A DNA stretch of 64,000 bases, taken from NCBI GenBank assembly GCA_913050115.1, contig CAJWZU010000008.1, positions 1 to 64,000 on the forward strand. The letters are read 5' to 3'. A model generated the notes under the pieces. It had not been told where the DNA came from and made no database searches. It was given only the letters and a program-made list of their open reading frames with translations. The DNA is from an uncultured Cellvibrionales bacterium. Lineage in GTDB: Bacteria > Pseudomonadota > Gammaproteobacteria > Pseudomonadales > Cellvibrionaceae. The position numbers were made by a program, and so were the translations under genes. This document shows, one piece after another, positions 49,034-57,100 of this stretch (its first letter is position 1; the number at the start of each line of letters is the position of its first letter).

Positions 49034-49495
49034 ATGCAAATAGAAACTCTATTAACTCCCCGTCGCACTCGCTGCGGCCTTGAGGGAGGCAGTAAAAAAC
49101 GTGCGCTCGAACTGCTCGCAAATACTATTGCCGAGGATATTCCGACTATTAATGCCGATGATCTATTTCGTCGTTTAGTCAATCGTGAGCGCTTAGGTTC
49201 GACCGGTTTAGGCAAGGGTATCGCCATTCCACACTGCCGTATCGACAATTGCACAGGACCTATCGGCGCGATGATTACGCTCGCACATCCGATCGATTTT
49301 GACGCAATAGACGGCGAGCCGGTGAGTGTTTTATTCGCATTGTTAGTGCCTGAAGACGCCCATGACGACCATCTCAAAGCACTGGCGACACTGGCCAATG
49401 CGTTTAATGATCGAGAGTTTCGCCAGCGACTAAAGCAATCCGATTCTGATGATGCGCTATACAACATCATTACTCAGACTCCAGAAATTGCCTAA
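49034..49495 (+). CDS. ptsN: Nitrogen PTS EIIA component PtsN
   Basis: Phosphocarrier of the regulatory nitrogen PTS; its phosphorylation state affects potassium transport and sigma-54-linked genes. The 153-residue protein has the phosphorylated His67 in GIAIPHCRID, and VSVLFALLVPEDAHDDHLKALATLA in the C-terminal half. It works with NPr (50753-51022). The upstream phosphotransferase ptsP is not in the window. Confidence 0.96.
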   Translation: MQIETLLTPRRTRCGLEGGSKKRALELLANTIAEDIPTINADDLFRRLVNRERLGSTGLGKGIAIPHCRIDNCTGPIGAMITLAHPIDFDAIDGEPVSVLFALLVPEDAHDDHLKALATLANAFNDREFRQRLKQSDSDDALYNIITQTPEIA

Positions 49496-49547
49496 CTAGG
49501 CAGTATTTCTCTTAATCTAATTCCCCGTCACAAGGCGCTGTATTGCC

Positions 49548-49646
49548 ATGAAAAATTTTAGTATCAGCTCTGGCAAAAGTGCCGCACTGAGTGTGCTTGA
49601 AGACCTCGGCGGATATAACGGCACTTCACAAGGTACCTCTATATAA
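49548..49646 (+). CDS. rapZ-derived mini-ORF 1
   Basis: 32 codons, MKNFSISSGKSAALSVLEDL then GGYNGTSQGTSI and TAA. It lacks 12 nt relative to the other units, losing half of the P-loop. AAGG lies 12 nt before its ATG, the same spacing as in the later units. Its stop shares one base with the next ATG (TAATG). Confidence 0.55.
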   Translation: MKNFSISSGKSAALSVLEDLGGYNGTSQGTSI

Positions 49647-49756
49647 TGAAGCTTCTTATTATTAGTGGCCGCTCAGGCTCTGGCAAAAGTACCGCACTGA
49701 GTGTGCTTGAAGACCTCGACGGATATAACGGCACTTCACAAGGTACCTCTACATAA
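49646..49756 (+). CDS. rapZ-derived mini-ORF 2
   Basis: 36 codons beginning MKLLIISGRSGSGKSTALSV, i.e. an intact Walker A motif, then a foreign-looking tail DGYNGTSQGTST. It ends TAATG, overlapping mini-ORF 3 by one base. The first 22 codons are identical to RapZ. Confidence 0.6.
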   Translation: MKLLIISGRSGSGKSTALSVLEDLDGYNGTSQGTST

Positions 49757-49866
49757 TGAAGCGTCTTATTATTAGTGGCCGCTCAGGCTCTGGCAAAAGT
49801 ACCGCTCTGAGTGTGCTTGAACACCTCGGCGGATATAACGGCACTTCACAAGGTACCTCTATATAA
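49756..49866 (+). CDS. rapZ-derived mini-ORF 3
   Basis: 36 codons, MKRLIISGRSGSGKSTALSV then LEHLGGYNGTSQGTSI. It differs from mini-ORF 2 at five nucleotides. It ends TAATG, with the A shared with the rapZ start, so translation of rapZ may depend on it. Confidence 0.6.
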   Translation: MKRLIISGRSGSGKSTALSVLEHLGGYNGTSQGTSI

Positions 49867-50726
49867 TGAAGCTTCTTATTATTAGTGGCCGCTCAGGCTC
49901 TGGCAAAAGTACCGCACTGAGTGTGCTTGAAGATGTTGGCTATAACTGCATCGACAATCTGCCAGTAAGTCTGCTGCCAGCTATGGTGGCGCAGATAAAA
50001 CTGCATAAAGATGATGATCAAAGAAAATTCGCAATAGGTGTAGATGTACGCACCGCTTGGCAAGATCTCGATCAACTGCCCTGCCTAATAGACGACTTTC
50101 GCCAGAGTAAGACTGGCTGTCAGATGCTGTTTCTCGATGCCAGCGATAACATTATTATTAAACGCTTCAGTGAGACTCGGCGTCGCCATCCACTTAGCGA
50201 TGATGACACCGACCTACTCGGGGCGATCAAGCAGGAAAACACGATTCTTTCCCCAGTAGCCCAAGCGGCCGATCAAGTCATCGACACAAGCATGCTCAGT
50301 TTGCATGAGTTGCGCGACTTAATTAAAAAGACAGTGCTCAGCAGCGGGGACAAATCCATGGTGGTGCAGTTTCAGTCGTTTGGTTTTAAATACGGCCTGC
50401 CAACTGATGCTGATCTGGTATTTGATGTCCGCTGCCTGCCAAATCCTCACTGGGTGCCCGAACTCCGAAGCATGACCGGACTCGATGAAGGCGTGGCAAC
50501 ATTCTTAAGTGCTGAAGCTGAGGTCCGCGATATGCAGGCCGATATCGAAAAATATCTCGAGCGCTGGCTGCCTAGTTTTATCGCCAATAACCGCAGCTAT
50601 ATTACTGTCGCCATCGGCTGTACCGGCGGCCAACACCGTTCGGTTTATCTGGCGCAAAATCTCTATCAAATATTCACCAGCCGTTTTAATGATGTACAAA
50701 TACGCCATCGCCAGCTTGACGCTTAA
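49866..50726 (+). CDS. rapZ: RNase adapter protein RapZ
   Basis: In enterobacteria RapZ senses glucosamine-6-phosphate and directs RNase E to the small RNA GlmZ, so tuning GlmS. The 286-residue protein has the N-terminal kinase-like P-loop GRSGSGKST (8-16), LDASDNIIIKRFSETRRRHPL, and the C-terminal sensing domain with FQSFGFKYGLP, DVRCLPNPHWVPELR and IGCTGGQHRSVYLA. The body of the gene is intact; only its upstream region is unusual. It follows ptsN and precedes npr by 26 bp. Confidence 0.96.
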   Translation: MKLLIISGRSGSGKSTALSVLEDVGYNCIDNLPVSLLPAMVAQIKLHKDDDQRKFAIGVDVRTAWQDLDQLPCLIDDFRQSKTGCQMLFLDASDNIIIKRFSETRRRHPLSDDDTDLLGAIKQENTILSPVAQAADQVIDTSMLSLHELRDLIKKTVLSSGDKSMVVQFQSFGFKYGLPTDADLVFDVRCLPNPHWVPELRSMTGLDEGVATFLSAEAEVRDMQADIEKYLERWLPSFIANNRSYITVAIGCTGGQHRSVYLAQNLYQIFTSRFNDVQIRHRQLDA

Positions 50727-50752
50727 CATCGCTAGACGAGACTCTTGAATTC

Positions 50753-51022
50753 ATGCTCAAACACGCAATAACTATTATTAACCAACGTGGTTTACACGCC
50801 CGCGCTGCTGCCAAACTGGCCACCTTGGCAGCACGCTTTGCGGCTTCAATTCGAGCGGGTATTAATGGCAAAATGGTCGACAGTAAAAGCGTCATGTCAC
50901 TGATGCTGCTCGCCGCGACCCAAGGCACTCAATTGCAGCTGGAAATAGAAGGTGAAGACGAGAGCGAAGCACTGGCTGCCATCTGTGAACTTATTAACGA
51001 TATGTTTGGTGAGGGCGAATAA
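50753..51022 (+). CDS. npr: Phosphocarrier protein NPr
   Basis: HPr-like carrier of the nitrogen PTS that passes phosphate from EINtr to PtsN. 89 residues; phosphorylated His15 lies in NQRGLHARAAAKLA, and a Ser near residue 46 (SKSVMSLMLLAA) is conserved in the family. Last gene of the rpoN cluster (also called ptsO). Confidence 0.96.
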   Translation: MLKHAITIINQRGLHARAAAKLATLAARFAASIRAGINGKMVDSKSVMSLMLLAATQGTQLQLEIEGEDESEALAAICELINDMFGEGE

Positions 51023-51141
51023 GCAAGGGCATCGCTGAAAAGCTAGGTTTTACTTCTGGTGTTCAGAGCTGAGCTAATAATTTAAGCCAAATATTTCGCT
51101 ATTTCCTGTAAAATTAAGCTATTCCTTTAATATGGCGCCCT

Positions 51142-51301
51142 AGGAGCCTGTCGGACTTAACACGGATCTACTGCGATACACTTGATTTTGGCCATTTTTC
51201 ACGCTGTTCGTCGGCGAATAGTGTAACTATTCAGCGAGTCGAATCGCAAAAGCTGTCCCTAATCGTGTTTTCCTTAGAATCAGTCAAGCCCGGCAGGTAC
51301 C
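51142..51301. mobile_element. MITE-like element with terminal inverted repeats
   Basis: About 160 bp. The left end GGAGCCTGTCGGACTTAAC (51143-51161) matches the reverse complement of the right end (51283-51301) at 14 of 19 positions. The centre has a GAATAGT-gta-ACTATTC hairpin (about 51215-51231). It codes for nothing. Short size, terminal repeats and lack of a transposase fit a non-autonomous miniature element. Its right end lies 12 bp from the likely mgtE start. Confidence 0.65.
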
Positions 51302-51312
51302 AAACGCCGCTG

Positions 51313-52692
51313 ATGCAACGAGCGCCCATGCAGCAGAATGTCGAAGAACTCCAGCGCCAAACGCAGACACAGCTCGGTGAACTCTTTGACGCTTTAGGCA
51401 GCGGTACTTTTCGCCAAGTCAGCCGCATGCTCAACGGTTTAGCCGCCGTAGATATTGCCCATATCCTAGAATCTTCACCGCCAAGCGCACGCCTAGCCCT
51501 ATGGAAGCTGGTCGATAGAGAACGCGAGGGCGACGTACTCCAAGAACTATCTGAAGACATTCAAGCGGCATTTCTCAGCCAGATGAATACCGCTGAAGTG
51601 GTGCAGGCCACAGAGGGGCTAGACTCGGACGATATCGCCGACCTGCTCCAACAACTGCCCGACCAAATCATTCGCGAGGTCCTCGCGGCCATGAGCGCGC
51701 AGGACCGCCATCGCGTCGAATCGGTATTGTCCTACGACGACGATACTGCCGGCGGCTTAATGAATACCGATACGGTGACTGTGCGGCCGCGTTTTACCCT
51801 CGACGTAGTGCTGCGTTATCTGCGTCGCCACGACGATATACCCGCCGCCACTGACAACTTATTTGTGGTCAACCGACAGGACCAATTTCTCGGGCTACTG
51901 CCTATCAGCAAGCTACTCACTTCCGCCCCCAGCATCACCGTGCGTGAAGTCATGATCACCGATGTCGAGGCTATTGCAGCCAACATGCACGACAGTGAAG
52001 TTGCAAATCTGTTTGAACGTCACGACTGGATATCCGCTCCGGTGGTCGATGGCGAGCGCAAACTACTGGGCCGCATCACTATTGATGATGTGGTTGACGT
52101 TATCCGTGAAGACGCCGATCACTCGCTGATGAGCCTAGCAGGACTCGATGAAGAAGAAGACACCTTCGCGCCAGTACTAAAAGCGACACCCAGGCGTGCG
52201 ATCTGGCTGGGTATCAATCTACTCACCGCCATACTCGCCTCGTCGGTGATCAACCTGTTTAAAGACACTATCGACCAAGTAGTCGCGCTCGCAGTATTAA
52301 TGCCAATTGTGGCCAGTATGGGTGGCGTAGCAGGCAGCCAAACGCTCACCGTAGTCATACGCGGTATCACTCTTGGTCAGATCGGCCGTAACAACCTCAG
52401 TTGGCTGGTGTCGCGCGAGTTTCGCGTCGGCTTCATTAATGCCATGCTCTGGTCTTTGGTGATGGGCGCCGTGGCCGCCGCTTGGTTTAACGATATTACT
52501 ATCGCCTTCATTATTGCCGCCGCCATGACTATTAATTTGCTCACGGCCGCCATCGCCGGCGCCCTGATACCAGTGACTCTAAAAACACTTAAAATTGACC
52601 CTGCACTAGCCGGTGGCGTCGCCCTTACAACTATAACCGATGTGGTTGGGTTTCTATCCTTTCTAGGACTCGCCACTTATTTTTATACTTAA
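51313..52692 (+). CDS. mgtE: Magnesium channel/transporter MgtE
   Basis: Inner-membrane Mg2+ channel gated by its cytosolic domains. It has an N-terminal MgtE-N superhelix (about 1-140, ..EVVQATEGLDSDDIADLLQQLP), paired CBS domains (about 140-265, with SYDDDTAGGLMNTDTVTV and HDWISAPVVD) and five membrane helices at the C-terminus with ASMGGVAGSQTLTVVIRG and ALIPVTLKTLKIDPALAGG. The frame is open back to a GTG at 51265, but that lies inside the MITE-like element; I prefer the ATG at 51313 (459 residues), with 51328 also possible. None has a good ribosome site. Confidence 0.92.
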   Translation: MQRAPMQQNVEELQRQTQTQLGELFDALGSGTFRQVSRMLNGLAAVDIAHILESSPPSARLALWKLVDREREGDVLQELSEDIQAAFLSQMNTAEVVQATEGLDSDDIADLLQQLPDQIIREVLAAMSAQDRHRVESVLSYDDDTAGGLMNTDTVTVRPRFTLDVVLRYLRRHDDIPAATDNLFVVNRQDQFLGLLPISKLLTSAPSITVREVMITDVEAIAANMHDSEVANLFERHDWISAPVVDGERKLLGRITIDDVVDVIREDADHSLMSLAGLDEEEDTFAPVLKATPRRAIWLGINLLTAILASSVINLFKDTIDQVVALAVLMPIVASMGGVAGSQTLTVVIRGITLGQIGRNNLSWLVSREFRVGFINAMLWSLVMGAVAAAWFNDITIAFIIAAAMTINLLTAAIAGALIPVTLKTLKIDPALAGGVALTTITDVVGFLSFLGLATYFYT

Positions 52693-52856
52693 AAAATGCG
52701 CTTTTTTCACAATAGTGGCGTCAGCCATGTACTCAATCGGTTATGTAATTCCTGTACACTCCTTTTGTGCGCGCAAAGCTTTCTTGCTCTTGTGAAATAT
52801 TCACTATTTTTCCAATAGAGCGACCTTATTCACAAGATACGGCAGACATTACGACT

Positions 52857-53369
52857 ATGACCGATTTCAAACTAGATGAGCACGAAGACGAGCCGCTAAG
52901 TAAAACAGCCGTCAAACAAGAGATGAAAGCCCTACAAAAACTGGGGGAAAAAGTCGCTGACCTGAGCGATACCGGCCTGGCGACTATTCCCCTCGACGGC
53001 ACGCTGAGGGAAGCTATTTTACTGGCCCGCCGTCTGCCTCATCGCGAGGGTCGTCGCCGCCAAATGCAATTTGTTGGCAAATTGATGCGCAGTGCTGATT
53101 GCGAAGCCATCACCGCCGCACTCGAGAAGCTCCGTAATAACAGCCGTGCCCACACCAAGCTCTTACAAGATGCGGAGATCTGGCGCGACAAACTTATTGC
53201 CGAGGGTGATACGGTTCTGGCCGATTTCACTGCTCAATACTGGCAGGCGGACCGCCAACACCTGCGCCAACTAATCCGCGCGGCACAAAAGGAACAATCC
53301 CAACAAAAGCCGCCCTCCAGCGCGCGCAAACTATTTAAGTGCATTCGCGAACAGATGGAAGCTAAATAA
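52857..53369 (+). CDS. darP: Ribosome-associated protein DarP (YjgA)
   Basis: Helical protein that binds late 50S intermediates. The 170-residue product shows SKTAVKQEMKALQKLGEKVADL, TIPLDGTLREAILLARRLPHREGRRRQMQFVGKLMR, and a C-terminal FTAQYWQADRQHLRQLIRAA. I use the ATG at 52857; the 30 codons of open frame before it contain a Cys-rich stretch with no family match. It is followed by a strong terminator. Confidence 0.94.
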   Translation: MTDFKLDEHEDEPLSKTAVKQEMKALQKLGEKVADLSDTGLATIPLDGTLREAILLARRLPHREGRRRQMQFVGKLMRSADCEAITAALEKLRNNSRAHTKLLQDAEIWRDKLIAEGDTVLADFTAQYWQADRQHLRQLIRAAQKEQSQQKPPSSARKLFKCIREQMEAK

Positions 53370-53389
53370 TAGTCTCGCTGTTTACCGAT

Positions 53390-53429
53390 AAAAAAGGCCG
53401 CGACAGGAAGTTCTGTGGCGGCCTTTTTT
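53390..53429. terminator. Bidirectional intrinsic terminator (darP / msrB)
   Basis: AAAAAAGGCCGC-GACAG pairs with CTGT-GGCGGCCTTTTTT around a short loop. It lies 20 bp after darP and about 110 bp after the convergent msrB stop. Confidence 0.9.
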
Positions 53430-53541
53430 ATAATCCTGAGCTACAAAAAAATTTATACCGCAGGGCTCATTTCACCAGACGGGGCATCGGCTACAAACGC
53501 AATGCGCCTGAAATACACAGCATGCGGTAGCGCCGGCGCCA

Positions 53542-54072
53542 TTATTCTGGCGCGCTGATAGATTCAGGGTTGGCATCGGGTATAAATCTAAGTGCCGCTG
53601 AGTTAATGCAATAACGCAGGCCCGTTGGTGCAGGGCCGTCATCAAATACGTGTCCTAGATGCTCACCGCACTTAGACAGCACTTCTGTGCGCTTAACCCC
53701 ATACCAGGTGTAATCATCGCGCAAAACTATATTGCCGCTATCGAGCAGTTCCCAAAAACTGGGCCAGCCAGTACCACTTTTAAATTTATGCTCAGATCGA
53801 AATACCGGAATTTTACAACCGGCGCTCACATAAGTTCCAGCTTGCTTGTTCTGCAGCAGCGCGCCAGTAAAAGGCCGTTCGGTGTCTTCTTGCCACATGA
53901 TCGAAAACTGCTTCTGAGTGAGCATTTGACGCCAGAGAGTCTGCTCAATTTTATCAAAACCTTGGCCACTGGCAATAATCTGATTCGCCTGCTGGACACT
54001 CAAGCTTTCAGCAACAGCTGCATTAACGAATAATGGCAGCATTAACGCTGCAATAAGATGACGAGTAAACAT
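53542..54072 (-). CDS. msrB: Periplasmic methionine-R-sulfoxide reductase MsrB
   Basis: Reduces methionine-R-sulfoxide in proteins. The 176-residue product has an N-terminal signal peptide (cleavage near NAAVAES), so acts outside the cytosol. The domain has HKFKSGTGWPSFW, RTEVLSKCGEHLGHVFDDGP and the catalytic Cys154 in GLRYCINSAALRF. Of the four zinc cysteines of cytosolic MsrB, only one of the first pair is present (SAGC, Cys85) and one of the second (Cys135), so it is probably not a zinc form; Cys85 or Cys135 may resolve the disulfide. No electron donor gene is adjacent. Confidence 0.93.
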   Translation of the reverse strand: MFTRHLIAALMLPLFVNAAVAESLSVQQANQIIASGQGFDKIEQTLWRQMLTQKQFSIMWQEDTERPFTGALLQNKQAGTYVSAGCKIPVFRSEHKFKSGTGWPSFWELLDSGNIVLRDDYTWYGVKRTEVLSKCGEHLGHVFDDGPAPTGLRYCINSAALRFIPDANPESISAPE

Positions 54073-54127
54073 AATGGTATCCCAAACGGCAACATGTACT
54101 AATTAAGACTGCCTTGCTAGCAAAACG

Positions 54128-57100
54128 TTACAACGGTGGCGCTGACAATTCAGCCGCTTTGTTTTGCTGTTCATTTTTTTGCTTAGCTTCTTTCGCCGAG
54201 CGTTTGACCGCTTTGGCATCAAAAATTTGGCCAAACTCAACTTGAGGATCGGCCCAATCACCGTCGATATGGTAGCTGAGACTAGTTAATTTATCGACTT
54301 GCTCCTCGAATATCTTGCCCACAATATAAACCCCTGCGGCCACCGGTAAACCTGCGGTCAATGCTGCAAATAACGCCAGAGGACTGGCTACCGGTAGTGC
54401 CGCCACCAAAGTGGCGTCGAGTTTTTCATTTTTTAAATCAATGGTGCCGGCCAATTGTAAGCGGCTTGACGGGGTACGTACTTTTAATGGCTGCTCTAAA
54501 TAGAGATTGCCCTCAGAAAACTGTAATTCGCCCTTGACGCTGTCGAACACCATTCCATTTTTAACCATATCGCTAAAATCAAGCTGTAAACGGCGTAACA
54601 AAGTATCGAAATTCAATAGCCCCAGCAGACGCAAAAAGGGATTATTGCCGCTATTACCCTCGCGCAAGAAGCGCCCTTTGTCTATGTCGAGGCCGAGCCC
54701 CCCCTCCAGTTGATTGAGGCCAATAGCTGCGGGGGATCCCTGCCAGCCAAGATCTGCAACAAAACGCGCCTGCCCACTTTCAAGTAAACCAGGCTGATGA
54801 AACTGCGCCAATGTCGAACTTAAATCGTCGCTGCTGAGCACGCCTTTAAATTCGGTATAAGCCATATCGCCGCGACCGCGCCAAATCAAACTCGCGCCCT
54901 GCTCTGCATCAATACCGCCATTAGAGTCGTCCTTAATGCCTGTAATAGTGAGGCCTTTAACATTGGCAAAAATTGAGTCGAGCGCCAAGCCCTCTTTTGA
55001 TGGGCGCATAGCAAAGCGCCAACTGCCATAATCTTCGGTGCCAATAAACAGCTCATCGGTTGAAAAGTCCATGGCCGGCAAAGCAAGGGGGTCAACACCA
55101 CTCAAAATATCATTCACCTCAATATCTACTTTGGCGCTGTTTAATTCGAAACCTGGCTGACCTGTATCCATTTCGGTATTGACGTCGTTACTCTCAAGTG
55201 GGCTGGCTTTAGCCAGGCGTAAATACTGCAAGTCGACCTGCAGTGGACGAGCGTCATTGTGGGCTAACAGACCACCCTTTACGGTAGGATTTTCAATATT
55301 CAAAGCCCAGCCCTGATTGCTGTAGCCGCCCGAAACCAAAAGATTCTCCAGTTTAAAATCAGCGAGCACAAAACTTTGGACACGAGCGTTAAAGTCTACC
55401 TTCAGAGACTCATTCGATGGCGCTGCATCAGCCATTTCGCTTGTAATAGTCGCCCGCTGCTGAGCAGACGTCAGCGTCTCAACAAAGCCTTGGTAGCGCT
55501 CATAGGTTTCGCGCCAAGTTAGAAAATCAAAGCGTTCAACCTGACCGGCAATACTAAAACTGGCAAGTTCTGGCAATTTAGCCGCCTGCTGTAAACCCAG
55601 CGCCATGCGTGGAGACTCGGTGGATGATTGCAGCAATTCAAATTGGGCTTGATCGGCATAATTTATCGAATAATGTGTACTCGACTCACCCATATTTATG
55701 TGAACCGCTAGCGGCTTTTCTTCTGCCGCCAGTTTAACAAAAGGAGGGGGTAAGCTAACACTAGCACCACGCAAGTTAGAGCGAATCTGCAGTCGAGCTT
55801 TATCAGCTTTTCTCTCGCCATGAAATAGAGTCAAATCTGCATTAAAAGGCAATAGACCTTCAACAAAGCTCAATTCAGGCCGCTTGATCCAGTCGGTCAG
55901 TGCGCTAGCTGCAGCGGCACCCTTGGCCTGTACATGAGTTGTTTTAGCCACAGGATTACTAGTAATGGAAGCGCTAAAGGGTTGCTGAAAAAATTTACCA
56001 TAAAGATTCTTAGCAGTAAGGCCCTGACGTTCATCAAAATTCAGTCGGCCATTTAATTGCTTAAATTCTAAACCCAGCGATGCCATGGTCAAGGCCGATT
56101 CAGCCAACATAACCTCAACGCGTTGGCGCGCTCCTGGCTGCTTTGGTGTCAACGGAATCGAAAGTGTCAACTGCGCGTCCATATCGCCACTTAAAGCCCA
56201 GCTGTCAAGGCCATCCCCGAGCGTGTCCCGCAGCATAGTCTCGCGCAGCACCCGCAATCCATCACTCGCAGGCCCAGTCAACTGCGAGCGGACTCCCAAT
56301 AGCATACCGCTACCCGCCGCATTGGGTGCCACCGCCACCAGAGTATTACTCAAACTGGAATCATATAGGCGCGCCCGCTCCACATCGACCTTAACCTCAA
56401 CATCGTCAATCGTCAGCAAACCTTTAATATCGCTAAGCGCAGGCCAGCGCGGATGGTAATCGAGACTGGCGGCATCCATACCGATCGCCAGCTGCACAGT
56501 ACGCCCCTCGGCATCATTGGGGCTGAGTGAACCGCGATAGATAAATCCAGCCCAGTCGATATCGCCCTCTGCCAAACTGTCGTCCAACCACTGATGTAAT
56601 GTCGGCGGCACCACCTCGGGCACATATTTACTGTGGTACTGGACGTTACTGCCAGTTAAACCAATTTGCAGAGTCATCTCGCTATCACGAGAGTCTTTCT
56701 GCCAGGGCATATTCAGGTATAAAAATCCCTCGGCTGCGCCGTCCTCACCACGCAGCGACAGCTTTGAGCTGTTAACGTAGATAACATTGTCATCGGGGCG
56801 CAAATGCCAAGCCACCGCACCGAAGGCACTGTTGTAGTCCATAGCGTTAGCATAAATACTGTACTGCATACTAAAGCCACGACGACTGTCTAACTCGACC
56901 AAGCCACCGGCTTGGTCGGCTGAGATATAGCCATCAACCTGAGTCAGTGCCGGAGCTCCCTCAAGCGCATCGACAGCGACCTGATCGAGATTGGCAGCAA
57001 AATGAACGTCTTTAGGGCTATCCATTGGCAAGGTAATAAGGGCATTGCGCAAATTGCCCTGCGCATTAAGTGTATTTAACAGCTCGAAGGCCTTGCCGTC

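Larger units (their letters stand above)
49524..49865 (+). repeat. Tandem array of rapZ leader plus 5'-end units (period 110 bp)
   Basis: Three units precede the real gene. Start codons lie at 49548, 49646, 49756 and (rapZ) 49866. Units two and three are exactly 110 bp and differ at 5 positions; the first is a shorter diverged copy. Each holds a leader (CACAAGG..12 nt..ATG), the Walker A coding segment, and a tail that diverges from rapZ after codon 23. The first 68 nt of unit two are identical to rapZ. See findings for interpretation. Confidence 0.92.

Noticed and set aside
49524-49866. CRISPR-like look of the 110-bp tandem repeats
   Set aside because: There are no spacers: the units are head to tail and derive from rapZ itself.
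51023-51312. Possible magnesium riboswitch (M-box) before mgtE
   Set aside because: The leader is mostly the MITE-like element; I see no M-box core, and that riboswitch class is mainly found in other phyla.
52767-52856. N-terminal extension of darP (30 codons, Cys-rich)
   Set aside because: There is no match to the family N-terminus; the ATG at 52857 precedes the conserved region and gives the normal length.
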